From assembly GCA_902794395.1 (NCBI GenBank), contig CADBHB010000010.1, positions 1-64,000 on the forward strand: a stretch of 64,000 bases of DNA. Direction: 5' to 3'. Source of the stretch: an uncultured Ruminococcus sp. (lineage in GTDB: Bacteria > Bacillota > Clostridia > Oscillospirales > Acutalibacteraceae). Shown piece by piece: positions 16,025 to 24,393 of the stretch. The position numbers and the translations under genes were made by a program. The notes under the pieces are model-generated. The model was not told where the DNA came from and made no database searches. It saw only the letters and a list, made by a program, of their open reading frames with translations. Within the stretch, counting starts at the first letter, position 1. Each line of letters begins with the position of its first letter.

Positions 16025-16052
16025 ATTATACACGATCCTGCTTAAATTTCAA
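16025..16052 (-). promoter_or_regulatory. Promoter of the split transketolase operon
   Basis: Minus strand TTGAAA (complement of 16047-16052), 16 bases, TATAAT (complement of 16025-16030). Confidence 0.7.
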
Positions 16053-16102
16053 CAATCTTTGCGCGATAAAATATTTTTCTTTGAAAATATCTAATAACGG
16101 TC

Positions 16103-16130
16103 TTGAAACAAAAAAGAATTGTGTTATAAT
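16103..16130 (+). promoter_or_regulatory. Promoter of coaX
   Basis: TTGAAA (16103-16108), 16-base spacer, TATAAT (16125-16130), 45 bases ahead of the chosen start. Confidence 0.75.
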
Positions 16131-16175
16131 GAATAAAGTAAATTTTTCCAAAGGAATTTTGGAGTGTGGATAAAT

Positions 16176-16943
16176 ATGTTGTTAACAGCCGACGTCGGCA
16201 ACACCAATATAAAGCTCGGTATTTTTGACGGAGAGAAGCTCGCATACAAGCTGCGCTTCGCTACCGACGACAAGATGACCAGCGATGAATTCGCGGTGGA
16301 GCTGTATACATTTTTTCAGATATACCGCATCGACTTCAAGAAGATCGACGGCTCGATAATCAGCTCGGTCGTGCCCAAGGTGACCCAGCCTTTGCAGGAG
16401 GCTATCGAGATCGTTACCGGCGTGCGCTCCTTTGTTATCGGCCCCGGGCTTAAAACGGGGATGGACCTTAAGATCGACCGACCCGAGACCCTCGGAGGCG
16501 ACATTGTCTGCGGCTGTGTGGGCGCCTATGAAAAATACGGCGGTCCGGTAATAATGGTGTTTATGGGCACCGCCACGGTAATAGCCTATGTCGACGAGCA
16601 CTGCGCGTATCACGGCGGCGTCATCGTCCCGGGCGTGGGAATTTCGCTCGACGCGCTTACAAGCCGCGGCGCTTTGCTGCCCGCGGTGGATTTGCAGCCG
16701 CCCAAAAAGGCTATCTGCACCAACACCGTCGACTGTATCCGCTCGGGCGTGGTCAACGGCTCTGCGTGTATGCTTGACGGAATGATCGACCGCTTTGTGC
16801 GCGAGACCGGCAAGGACTGTAAGATCATCGCCACCGGCGGACTGGCGCCCAAGATAATCTGCTGCTGCACCCATCAAATTTCTTTTGAAGAAAATATAAT
16901 TTTGGATGGGCTGAGGAGCATCTACTCCAAAAACCGTAAATGA
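16176..16943 (+). CDS. coaX: Type III pantothenate kinase
   Basis: About 255 residues. Phosphorylates pantothenate in the first step of coenzyme A synthesis. The N terminus MLLTADVGNTNIKLG has the ASKHA phosphate-binding Asp of the CoaX family; GTATVIAYVD and GGVIVPGVGISLDAL are further family blocks. The open frame extends upstream to a GTG at 16164, but the ATG at 16176 puts the catalytic Asp where it belongs and has ggag upstream. The genes that follow encode an ECF vitamin-uptake component and BirA, with coaBC facing them, so this is a vitamin-cofactor neighbourhood. Confidence 0.95.
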   Translation: MLLTADVGNTNIKLGIFDGEKLAYKLRFATDDKMTSDEFAVELYTFFQIYRIDFKKIDGSIISSVVPKVTQPLQEAIEIVTGVRSFVIGPGLKTGMDLKIDRPETLGGDIVCGCVGAYEKYGGPVIMVFMGTATVIAYVDEHCAYHGGVIVPGVGISLDALTSRGALLPAVDLQPPKKAICTNTVDCIRSGVVNGSACMLDGMIDRFVRETGKDCKIIATGGLAPKIICCCTHQISFEENIILDGLRSIYSKNRK

Positions 16944-17029
16944 TTATCAGTTTGTATCAATCGCTTCGGCGTTTGAAATAAATATTGCGTTTCACCCGAA
17001 GAGTCGGGGAAACAGCAGGAGGTAATTTT

Positions 17030-17638
17030 ATGACAAAATCTAAAAAGAACGCGACCCCACAATTCTTCAAGCCCGTATTTACGGCGCTGCTGGCGGCATT
17101 GATTATCTTGCTGACCTTTTTTGTTCGCATCCCCTTGGGGCCGCTGACGATCACGCTCAACTGTCTGCCCGTTGCGATCGGCTCGGTGCTGCTCGGACCG
17201 CTTTACGGCGCGGTTTTGGGTGCGGTGTTTGGTCTGTCCAGCTTTATTATGACCCTCACGGGCGGCGGCGGACCGCTTATGACCATGCTGTTGGGCGTTA
17301 ATCCCTTCTTCACTTTTGTAATGTGCTTTGCGCCGCGTGTTATTTGCGGTTGGCTGCCCGGACTGCTGTTTAAGGCGCTTCCCAAGAACAGCAAAACCAA
17401 GTGGCTGGCAAGCTCCGCGATTTGCTGCGGTTTGACCACCTTGCTCAATACCGTAGGCTTTTTGGGGCTGATGTGGATCTTCTTCAGAGGTTCGCTGACT
17501 AACATGCCCACTGCTAATATTTTTGTTTTTATCTTCGCGTTAGCGGGTCTTAACGCATTGGTGGAATTTGCTATCAATCTGGTGTTCGGTACCGCCATTT
17601 GCCGTGCGATGTACGTGGTGACCAAAAACAAACTCTAA
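17030..17638 (+). CDS. ECF transporter S component, probably for pantothenate
   Basis: About 202 residues with five or six membrane helices. The pattern AVLGAVFGLSSFI and a conserved short helix rich in Gly and Ala fit the substrate-binding (S) subunits of energy-coupling-factor vitamin transporters, which work with a shared EcfAA'T module encoded elsewhere. Substrate is inferred from context: immediately downstream of coaX (pantothenate kinase) suggests a PanT-like role, whereas the following birA would suggest biotin (BioY); sequence alone does not decide. The ATG at 17030 is preceded by aggagg, so the longer frame from 16985 is rejected. Confidence 0.8.
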   Translation: MTKSKKNATPQFFKPVFTALLAALIILLTFFVRIPLGPLTITLNCLPVAIGSVLLGPLYGAVLGAVFGLSSFIMTLTGGGGPLMTMLLGVNPFFTFVMCFAPRVICGWLPGLLFKALPKNSKTKWLASSAICCGLTTLLNTVGFLGLMWIFFRGSLTNMPTANIFVFIFALAGLNALVEFAINLVFGTAICRAMYVVTKNKL

Positions 17639-17656
17639 AAGATATTAGGTGACAGC

Positions 17657-18628
17657 TTGAACGATCAAATATTGAAAATTCTTTCACAACAGGCGGGCGA
17701 CTACCTTTCGGGGCAGTCGCTTGCCGCGCAGTTAGGCGTGTCGCGTCAGGCGGTGTGGAAAGAGATTAAGGCGCTGCGCGACAGCGGATATGAGATAGAG
17801 TCGGTAACCAACCGCGGTTACCGGCTGGTGTCGCTGCCGCCGTTTCTCAACGCGCCCGCCGTCAACGCTCAGCTGCGCACGAACATCCTCGGCAAAGAGC
17901 TGGTTGTGCTGGACTCGATCGGTTCTACCAACGAATACCTCAAAAAGCTCGGCAGCGAGGGCTGCAAGAGCGGCACGGTCGTCGCCGCGCGCGAGCAGCT
18001 GAGTGGAAAAGGCAGGCTGGGCAGGGGATGGGTGAGTTCCCGCGACGAAAGCCTGATGTTCTCGCTGCTGCTGCGTCCCAAAATGGCGCCCTCGGAGGTC
18101 GCCTGCGTCACGCCGCTGACAGGTTTGGCGGTGTGCAAGGCGCTGCGGGAGGAAACGGGCTTGGACTGCCGCATCAAGTGGCCGAACGACATAATCGTCG
18201 GCAGCAAAAAGCTTGTCGGCATCCTAACGGAGATGAGCGCCGAGTTTGACGCGGTGGAGTTCATCGTTATCGGTGTCGGTATAAATGTCGATCGAGCGGA
18301 GTTTCCAGCTGAAATCGCCGCAAAGGCGACCTCGCTGTTTTTGGAAACAGGGGTGCGTTACGAAAAAAACCGTCTTCTTGCCCGCGTGCTGGGACAAATG
18401 GAAACGGAGTTTTTGGCGCATGATCTGGAGCTTTCGCCGCAGGCGCTGGCGGAGTATGCGGAGCTGTGCGCGACGCTGGGCAGAACCGTCGGATTTACGC
18501 GTAACGGCAGACCTGCTGAAGGACTGGCAACGGGGATCGATCCGAGCGGCGCGCTGCTGGTAAAGCAAGGCGACGGCACCGTGTGCAAGGTCAACGCAGG
18601 TGAAGTCACCGCACAAGGAATTTATTGA
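17657..18628 (+). CDS. birA: Biotin operon repressor / biotin-protein ligase
   Basis: 323 residues, a bifunctional BirA. An N-terminal winged helix-turn-helix (about 1-60, with LAAQLGVSRQAVWKEI) should bind DNA. The ligase domain shows the adenylate loop GKGRLGRGWVS and KWPNDI, and a C-terminal SH3-like domain ends the protein. It attaches biotin to carboxylase carrier proteins and represses biotin genes when biotinyl-AMP accumulates. The start is a TTG at 17657 (aggtg upstream); no ATG or GTG gives a complete helix-turn-helix in this frame. It lies 18 bases after the ECF gene, probably in one operon with coaX. Confidence 0.94.
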   Translation: MNDQILKILSQQAGDYLSGQSLAAQLGVSRQAVWKEIKALRDSGYEIESVTNRGYRLVSLPPFLNAPAVNAQLRTNILGKELVVLDSIGSTNEYLKKLGSEGCKSGTVVAAREQLSGKGRLGRGWVSSRDESLMFSLLLRPKMAPSEVACVTPLTGLAVCKALREETGLDCRIKWPNDIIVGSKKLVGILTEMSAEFDAVEFIVIGVGINVDRAEFPAEIAAKATSLFLETGVRYEKNRLLARVLGQMETEFLAHDLELSPQALAEYAELCATLGRTVGFTRNGRPAEGLATGIDPSGALLVKQGDGTVCKVNAGEVTAQGIY

Positions 18629-18638
18629 ACCATAGTGA

Positions 18639-18668
18639 AAGGGCAGGCTCGCATATGAGTCTGCCCTT
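18639..18668 (+). terminator. Terminator between convergent birA and coaBC
   Basis: Stem aagggcag / ctgccctt with partial inner pairing (gctc / gagt), followed by gttgttt. It likely ends the coaX-birA operon and may act on both strands. Confidence 0.8.
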
Positions 18669-18673
18669 GTTGT

Positions 18674-19867
18674 TTACAGCTCCAAAAGGGAATCCAGCAG
18701 TCTGTCCGCCGCGTCCTCCTTAGAGAGCAGCGGCAGGTCGATGATGCTGTCTTTTTTTATCAAAACCAAGTGATTGGTGTCGGTTCCGAAGCCGGAGCCT
18801 GCGTCTTTCAGCGAATTTGCCGCGATCATGTCGGCGTTTTTCTTTTGCAGCTTTGCCCGTGAGTTTTCCAGCACATTTTCGGTTTCCATCGAGAATCCGC
18901 AGACAAGCTGTCCCTTCTGTTTGCGGGTGCCCAGCCATTGAAGAATATCGGTCGTTCGTTTCAGGGATAGGGACAAATCGGCGCCGTCGGCGGATTTTTT
19001 GATTTTTTCGGTTTTGGTCTCCGCCGGCGTATAGTCCGCCACGGCGGCGGTCATGATGATAATGTCCTGTTCGGCGTAAAGGGACTGCACCGTATTAAAC
19101 AGCTCCTGCGCGCTTTGAATGTTGATATCTTTGACAAAAGGCGGCGGTGATATGCTGACGGGACCGCTGATAAGGGTGACGTCGGCGCCGCGCAGCATAG
19201 CTTGCCGCGCCACCGCGTAGCCCATCTTGCCTGTGGAGTGATTGGTGATGAAGCGGACAGGATCCAGACTTTCGCGCGTCGGACCTGCCGTTACCAACAC
19301 TTTTTTGCCGGTCAGGTCCTTTTCCTTGGCGATTTCGCGGAGGATATAGTTTAATAGGGTTTGTTCTGAGGGCAGCTTTCCCGCGCCGTCGGCGCCGCAC
19401 GCCAGATGACCTTCATCGGGCGGGATGACCGTTACGCCGCGACTTTTCAGTATGCTCAGATTATCCTGAACCGCAGGATGTCGGAACATCTGCGTGTTCA
19501 TCGCCGGAGAAACCTGTACGGGACAGGTGGCGGCAAGCAGGGTCGTGCTAAGCATATCGTCAGCGATACCGTGCGCCATTTTGGCGATGAAATCGGCTGA
19601 CGCGGGTGCGATGAGTATGACGTCGGCGCGCTGCGCCACGGCAATATGCTTGACCTCGCTGACGTCGCTGCGGTCAAAGGTATCGGTCAGACAGCGGTTT
19701 TTCGTCAGGGTCTCAAAGGTGACGGGGGTGATGAACTGCGTGGCGTTGCGCGTCATAATGACATCCACATTTGCGCGGAGCTTGACTAAAGCGCTTGCCA
19801 CATTAGCGATCTTGTATGCCGCGATGCTGCCGGTGACGCCCAAAACGATGTTTTTTCCTGCTAACAT
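18674..19867 (-). CDS. coaBC: Bifunctional phosphopantothenoylcysteine decarboxylase / phosphopantothenate-cysteine ligase
   Basis: About 397 residues carrying steps two and three of coenzyme A synthesis from phosphopantothenate. The N-terminal CoaC flavoprotein half begins GKNIVLGVTGSIAAYK, has the VKHIAVAQRAD block with the catalytic His, and PAMNTQMF. The C-terminal CoaB ligase half shows TAGPTRESLDPVRFITN and HSTGKMG. The frame is open from 19891, but gaggtgg before the ATG at 19867 decides the start. It faces the coaX-birA operon; coaD lies 13 kb away at 32934, so three CoA genes are within the window. Confidence 0.96.
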   Translation of the reverse strand: MLAGKNIVLGVTGSIAAYKIANVASALVKLRANVDVIMTRNATQFITPVTFETLTKNRCLTDTFDRSDVSEVKHIAVAQRADVILIAPASADFIAKMAHGIADDMLSTTLLAATCPVQVSPAMNTQMFRHPAVQDNLSILKSRGVTVIPPDEGHLACGADGAGKLPSEQTLLNYILREIAKEKDLTGKKVLVTAGPTRESLDPVRFITNHSTGKMGYAVARQAMLRGADVTLISGPVSISPPPFVKDINIQSAQELFNTVQSLYAEQDIIIMTAAVADYTPAETKTEKIKKSADGADLSLSLKRTTDILQWLGTRKQKGQLVCGFSMETENVLENSRAKLQKKNADMIAANSLKDAGSGFGTDTNHLVLIKKDSIIDLPLLSKEDAADRLLDSLLEL

Positions 19868-19935
19868 AATTGCCACCTCGTTTGTAATCATGATAATTCA
19901 TTATAGCATGTTTTGATTTGTATTGCAATAACGCA

Positions 19936-19970
19936 AAAAGCAGAGCCATCCTGTGAATAGCTCTGCTTTT
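19936..19970 (-). terminator. Terminator of the ylxM-ffh-rpsP-khpA operon
   Basis: Stem aaaagcagagc (19936-19946) with gctctgctttt (19960-19970). On the minus strand the stem runs into TTTTT. Confidence 0.85.
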
Positions 19971-20051
19971 ATCCGTGTTTTGATCCGACTTTGCAGAAGA
20001 TTTCGGAATATGAAAGCTCCTAAAAGACTGGCTCATGCAACAGCTCGTTGC

Positions 20052-20285
20052 TCAGTCGATTTCCACCATGACCTTTTCGTTGCTGCGGATGGCAGCGGTG
20101 CGGGCGATGGTGCGGATAGCCTTGGCAATCCTGCCTTGCTTTCCGATTATCCTGCCCATGTCCGGCTCGGCAACGTGGATGTGATATACCACGGTGCCGT
20201 CCTCGGCGGGCTCGTCCCTGTCAACGACGACCGCGTCGGGCTCGTCAACAAGACCTCTTGCGATGATCGCGAGTAATTCCTGCAT
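20052..20285 (-). CDS. khpA: KH-domain RNA-binding protein KhpA
   Basis: 77 residues, a single KH domain with the GxxG loop inside GRIIGKQGRIAKAI. In Firmicutes KhpA binds many RNAs, often with KhpB/Jag, and affects division and cell length. The open frame begins earlier (20375), but ggagg precedes the ATG at 20285, which gives the standard KhpA length. It follows rpsP by 17 bases, the usual ffh-rpsP-khpA order. Confidence 0.93.
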   Translation of the reverse strand: MQELLAIIARGLVDEPDAVVVDRDEPAEDGTVVYHIHVAEPDMGRIIGKQGRIAKAIRTIARTAAIRSNEKVMVEID

Positions 20286-20302
20286 ATGTTTTTCCTCCGC
20301 GA

Positions 20303-20548
20303 TCAGTCGATTACGCCGTTCTTCTTGAGCAGCGCCTTCACGGTGTCGGTGGGCTGAGCGCCGTTGGCGATCCACTTCTTGACCGCTTCCGCGTCAACCT
20401 TGAACTCGCTGGGGTTCTTAAGGATGTCGTAGGTACCTACTTCCTCGATGAAACGTCCGTTTCTGGGGTATCTGGAATCCGCTACGATAACTCTGTAGTA
20501 AGGAGCCTTCTTGGAGCCCATTCTTCTAAGTCTGATTTTTACTGCCAT
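20303..20548 (-). CDS. rpsP: 30S ribosomal protein S16
   Basis: 81 residues beginning [19 protein letters not shown], the unmistakable S16 N terminus, followed by [18 protein letters not shown] structural protein of the small ribosomal subunit. It lies between ffh and khpA. In most Firmicutes rimM, trmD and rplS follow; here rimM-trmD are 8 kb away on the other strand. Confidence 0.98.
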   Translation of the reverse strand: MAVKIRLRRMGSKKAPYYRVIVADSRYPRNGRFIEEVGTYDILKNPSEFKVDAEAVKKWIANGAQPTDTVKALLKKNGVID

Positions 20549-20631
20549 AATTACACCTCATATAAAATTTTTTGTTTTTATATTCACCAAAGTTTTTGGA
20601 GAATTAACAGGTTTTGAAAATTTCCGATTGG

Positions 20632-22044
20632 CTAAAACGGCATTCCGTTTCCGCCCATGCCGCCCATGCCGTTGCCGCCCATGCCGTCCATCGGCATGCC
20701 GCCCAGACCCGGGAGCATCATCTTTTTGCGCTTGCCTTTTTTGCCCTTTTTGCCGCCGCGGTTCATCTGCTTTATCATTTTCTGCATCTGTTCAAGCTGC
20801 TTGATAAGGCGGTTTACCTCCTCGACGGTCCTGCCGGAGCCTGCGGCTATCCTGCGCTTGCGCGAGGGGTTGAGGACCGAGGGGTTCTCGCGCTCCTCGG
20901 GAGTCATCGAGAGGATGATCGCCTGCAGCCAGTCGATCTGCCTGTCGTTGATGTCCACGTCGTCAAGCTGCTTGCCCACGCCGGGCAGCTTTGACAGGAT
21001 GCCCTTTAGGGGACCCATCTTTTTTATTTGCTCAAACTGACCGAGAAGATCATTGAAGTCGAAGCGGTTTGCCATTATCTTTTCCGCCATTTTTTCGGCT
21101 TCCTTCTGGTCCAGCTTGTTCTGTGCGTCCTCAATCAGCGTCAGCACGTCGCCCATGCCCAAAATACGGCTTGCCATACGGTCGGGGTGGAACACCTCGA
21201 GGTCGTCGAGCTTTTCGCCGGTACCCGCAAACTTTATCGGCTTGCCGGTGACCGCCTTTACGCTCAGCGCGGCGCCGCCGCGGGTGTCGCCGTCGAGCTT
21301 GGTGAGGATGACGCCGGTTATCTCCAGCAGCTCGTTGAAGCTTTTGGCGACGTTTACCGCGTCCTGACCTGTCATGGAGTCAATGACCAGCAGGATCTCG
21401 TCGGGATCGACCTCCGCCTTGACTTCCTTCAGCTCGTCCATCAGCACCTCGTCTATGTGCAGACGGCCTGCGGTGTCGAGGATGACGATGTCGTTGCCGT
21501 AGTCCTTGGCGTGGCGCACCGCTTCTCGGGCGATCTTTACGGGGTTTTGGGTGCCCATTTCAAACACGGGCACGCCCGCTTTTTCGCCCACGACCTTCAA
21601 CTGGTCGATAGCCGCGGGACGGTAGATGTCACAGGCTACCAGCAGAGGACGGCGGTTTTGCTGTTCCTTGAGCATTTTAGCCAGCTTGGCGGAGTGGGTG
21701 GTTTTACCCGAGCCCTGCAAGCCGCACATCATAATGACGGTCGGCGGCTTGGAGGCAAATTCCAAACGGGCATTTTCCCCGCCCATCAGGGCGGTCAGCT
21801 CCTCGTTTACTATTTTGATGACCATTTGCGCGGGAGTCAGGCTTTCCATAACGTCCTGACCAACTGCGCGCTCGGTCACAGTGTTGGTAAAGTCCTTGGC
21901 GACCTTGTAGTTTACGTCCGCCTCCAGAAGCGCCAGGCGCACCTCGCGCATCGCTTCCTTGACGTCCGCCTCGCTGAGCTTGCCCTTGTTTTTCAGCTTT
22001 TTAAAGGCGCGGCTGAGCTTTTCGGAAAGTCCTTCAAATGCCAT
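20632..22044 (-). CDS. ffh: Signal recognition particle protein Ffh
   Basis: 470 residues. Binds signal peptides of nascent membrane proteins and, with 4.5S RNA and FtsY, brings ribosomes to the membrane. The N and G domains hold the P-loop GLQGSGKTTHSAKLA (about 107), DTAGRLHID and TKLDGDTRGGAAL. The methionine-rich M domain follows, with basic RNA-binding helices (SRKRRIAAGSGRTVEEV). The last 25 residues are an unusual Gly-Met tail (GMGGNGMGGMGGNGM), which is common as a low-complexity extension in this family. ylxM lies immediately upstream. Confidence 0.97.
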   Translation of the reverse strand: MAFEGLSEKLSRAFKKLKNKGKLSEADVKEAMREVRLALLEADVNYKVAKDFTNTVTERAVGQDVMESLTPAQMVIKIVNEELTALMGGENARLEFASKPPTVIMMCGLQGSGKTTHSAKLAKMLKEQQNRRPLLVACDIYRPAAIDQLKVVGEKAGVPVFEMGTQNPVKIAREAVRHAKDYGNDIVILDTAGRLHIDEVLMDELKEVKAEVDPDEILLVIDSMTGQDAVNVAKSFNELLEITGVILTKLDGDTRGGAALSVKAVTGKPIKFAGTGEKLDDLEVFHPDRMASRILGMGDVLTLIEDAQNKLDQKEAEKMAEKIMANRFDFNDLLGQFEQIKKMGPLKGILSKLPGVGKQLDDVDINDRQIDWLQAIILSMTPEERENPSVLNPSRKRRIAAGSGRTVEEVNRLIKQLEQMQKMIKQMNRGGKKGKKGKRKKMMLPGLGGMPMDGMGGNGMGGMGGNGMPF

Positions 22045-22054
22045 AGCGTACCCT

Positions 22055-22405
22055 CTATTCTTTCAGCGCTCCCGCCCGCTGCGCTATCGCCAGGGCGAGG
22101 GCTTTGGTTGTGTCGTCGTCTGAGTGCGCGGCTATCTTCCGCGCGACCGACTCAATGTCGCTTAGCCCTTCTTCAAGCTCGCGGAACCGCTTCCACAGCC
22201 CGAGCTTTTCCTCAAAGGCATACAGCTGAGCTTCGCCGCGCTTTACGCTGTCACGCACCCCCTGACGGGTGATGCCGCACTGCGCCGCTACCTCGGCGAG
22301 CGACAAATCGTCGTTGTAGTAAAGGTCAATGGTTTCGCGCACGCCGGGCTTTAGCAGTTCGCCGTAGAAGTCCAGCAGCAGGGAAACCTCGATATTTTTT
22401 TCCAT
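22055..22405 (-). CDS. ylxM: YlxM-family SRP-associated DNA/RNA-binding protein
   Basis: 116 residues. A helix-turn-helix of the sigma-70 region 4 type is visible in TIDLYYNDDLSLAEVAAQCGITRQGVRDSVKR. YlxM is encoded before ffh in Firmicutes and has been reported to modulate SRP function. The frame is open for 68 further codons upstream, but that stretch contains the promoter, and aaaggagc sits before the ATG at 22405. First gene of the ylxM-ffh-rpsP-khpA operon. Confidence 0.92.
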   Translation of the reverse strand: MEKNIEVSLLLDFYGELLKPGVRETIDLYYNDDLSLAEVAAQCGITRQGVRDSVKRGEAQLYAFEEKLGLWKRFRELEEGLSDIESVARKIAAHSDDDTTKALALAIAQRAGALKE

Positions 22406-22451
22406 TGATACAGCTCCTTTGGTGTAAAGAAAAAAGCTGTACACCTCGGCT

Positions 22452-22480
22452 ATTATAATACGGATGACAAAAAAAGTCAA
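22452..22480 (-). promoter_or_regulatory. Promoter of the ylxM-ffh-rpsP-khpA operon
   Basis: Minus strand TTGACT (complement of 22475-22480), 17 bases, TATAAT (complement of 22452-22457). Confidence 0.8.
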
Positions 22481-22680
22481 GTGTTTTTCTTTGCGCAAAC
22501 AGACCAAATTTGTTTGATGTATTGCTGTTTTTTGATTTTTACACACAAAATGCCAAAAGTGTGTATTTTTGGCTTTTTTCATTATTATTGCAAAATGCAA
22601 CAAGCACAAAGAAACCTAAAATCTTAAGCTTTAGATTGTCAGATTTAACAAAAATGTAAAAATCTAACAGTTTTTAAATA

Positions 22681-22692
22681 TTTCACGTGAAA
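22681..22692. promoter_or_regulatory. Palindrome TTTCACGTGAAA ahead of phoH
   Basis: A perfect 12-bp palindrome that ends 17 bases before a -10-like TATAAT (22710-22715), so it overlaps the -35 position. It equals the core of the ParB-binding site parS (TGTTTCACGTGAAACA), but the outer bases differ (TA...AT), giving 13 of 16. It may be an operator for phoH or a degenerate parS. Confidence 0.45.
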
Positions 22693-22776
22693 ATATGGTT
22701 GAAATATGCTATAATTATAACCGATAATAAATAATGGGAGATAAGCGTTACGGAACAAGTTATCAATATAGACAGA

Positions 22777-23715
22777 ATGGAAAACGCTGTCGCGCTGTTC
22801 GGCAGCTTTGACAGCAATATCAAATTGATCGAGCGCGAGTTCGGCGTAAAGATCACCTGCCGCGGCAGCGAGCTTAAGGTGGAGGGCGACGCGGAGCAGA
22901 CCTCCAAGGCGACCACCGTTATTGAGAGCCTGCTGCAGTTTTTGAGCCGCGGCGAGGTGCTGAGCGAGCAGAATGTGCGCTACTGCATCTCGCTGGTAGA
23001 AGCGGGCAGCGAGGAAAAGATCGAGGAGCTTGCGGGCGACTGCATCTGCATCACCTCAAAGGGCAAGCCCATCAAGCCAAAAACCATCGGTCAAAAGCGC
23101 TACTGCGATCTTATCGCCAAAAACACCATCACCATAGGTGTAGGCCCCGCAGGAACGGGCAAGACCTATCTGGCGGTGGCGATGGCTGTGACAGCCTTCC
23201 GCAGCAAGCAGGTCAATCGCATCATCCTCACGCGCCCCGCTGTTGAGGCGGGCGAAAAGCTGGGCTTCCTGCCGGGCGACCTGCAAAGCAAGGTCGACCC
23301 CTATCTGCGGCCGCTGTACGACGCGCTGTTTGATATGCTGGGCGCCGAGACCTACCAAAAGTACGTGGAGCGCGGTAACATAGAGGTGGCGCCGCTGGCG
23401 TATATGCGCGGACGCACCCTCGACGACAGCTTCATCATTTTGGACGAGGCACAAAACACTACCCGTGAGCAGATGAAAATGTTCCTCACCCGCTTAGGCT
23501 TCAATTCAAAAATGGTCATCACGGGCGACATCACACAAATCGACCTGCCCAACGGCGCGAAAAGCGGCTTAAAAGACTGCATGAGGATCTTGCGCAATAT
23601 CGAGGGCATAGGTCAATGCACCTTTGACGAGAAGGATGTTGTGCGCCACAGGCTGGTGCAGGACATCATCAAGGCATACGCAAAACTGGATGCTAACCAA
23701 AACGGCAAGAGATAA
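22777..23715 (+). CDS. phoH: PhoH family ATPase/RNA helicase-like protein
   Basis: 313 residues from the first ATG. The C-terminal domain has the Walker A motif GPAGTGKTYLAVAMAV and Walker B FIILDEAQNTT of the PhoH family, with a KH-like N-terminal region (SNIKLIEREFGVKITCRG). PhoH proteins are linked to phosphate stress and, beside ybeY, to RNA processing. The start is uncertain: the ATG at 22777 has no Shine-Dalgarno sequence, while gggag at 22736-22740 serves an open stretch in the same frame encoding VTEQVINIDR ahead of it, with a GTT at 22747 where a start codon would be expected. It is followed directly by ybeY and era. Confidence 0.93.
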   Translation: MENAVALFGSFDSNIKLIEREFGVKITCRGSELKVEGDAEQTSKATTVIESLLQFLSRGEVLSEQNVRYCISLVEAGSEEKIEELAGDCICITSKGKPIKPKTIGQKRYCDLIAKNTITIGVGPAGTGKTYLAVAMAVTAFRSKQVNRIILTRPAVEAGEKLGFLPGDLQSKVDPYLRPLYDALFDMLGAETYQKYVERGNIEVAPLAYMRGRTLDDSFIILDEAQNTTREQMKMFLTRLGFNSKMVITGDITQIDLPNGAKSGLKDCMRILRNIEGIGQCTFDEKDVVRHRLVQDIIKAYAKLDANQNGKR

Positions 23716-23745
23716 ATCAATAAATCAAAAAAGAAGGGTGGTACC

Positions 23746-24249
23746 ATGGCAGACAAAATCAGAGTCGTCATCACAAACAAGCAGAAAACTGTAAAAATCC
23801 CAACGGGTATCCGCATGCTGGTGCGCCGCTGCTGCAACGCGGTGCTGCAGCTTGAAAAATTTGAGGGACCCGCCGAGATCAGCGTGACCTTCACCGACAA
23901 TGAGGGCATTCGCGAGCTCAACAAGCAGTATCGCGACAAGGACATCGAGACCGACGTGCTCTCTTTCCCGATGGGAGAAAACGGCGTGTACGACGTCGAC
24001 ATGGAAACAGGCGCGAAGATCCTCGGCGACGTGGTTATCTCCGTGGAAAAGGCGCGCGACCAGGCGGAGCTGTACGGACACAGCTTCCAGCGCGAGATCG
24101 GCTATCTCACCGCGCACAGCGTGCTGCACCTGCTGGGCTACGACCATATGGAAAAGCTTGAAAAGGTCAGAATGAGAGAAAAAGAGGAGCTTGTAATGGA
24201 GCAGCTCGGATTGCCCGCATCCTCCAGTTACATCGTAGACAAAGTTTAG
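23746..24249 (+). CDS. ybeY: Endoribonuclease YbeY (rRNA maturation factor)
   Basis: 167 residues. The zinc-binding signature HSVLHLLGYDH is present (H-x3-H-x5-H), as is the upstream ETDVLSFPMGE block. YbeY takes part in 16S rRNA 3' maturation and ribosome quality control. It lies 30 bases after phoH and upstream of era, the conserved order. The ribosome binding site agaagggtgg precedes the ATG. Confidence 0.96.
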   Translation: MADKIRVVITNKQKTVKIPTGIRMLVRRCCNAVLQLEKFEGPAEISVTFTDNEGIRELNKQYRDKDIETDVLSFPMGENGVYDVDMETGAKILGDVVISVEKARDQAELYGHSFQREIGYLTAHSVLHLLGYDHMEKLEKVRMREKEELVMEQLGLPASSSYIVDKV

Positions 24250-24314
24250 ACGACACCGCACGACTCGATCACGCGGTATTGCATACAAGATATATCGAGA
24301 TCCGAAATGATTTG

Positions 24315-24341
24315 AAAGGGGCGCGCAAACGTCCCTTTTTT
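24315..24341 (+). terminator. Terminator after ybeY
   Basis: A 9-bp stem (24315-24323 with 24330-24338, one G-T pair), 6-base loop, and a T-run to 24341. era begins 53 bases later, so it may have reduced read-through or its own promoter. Confidence 0.75.
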
Positions 24342-24393
24342 ATCGAATGACGCGCCGTCGGCGCGGACCCCTTGAACAGGAGAAACAGTATTT

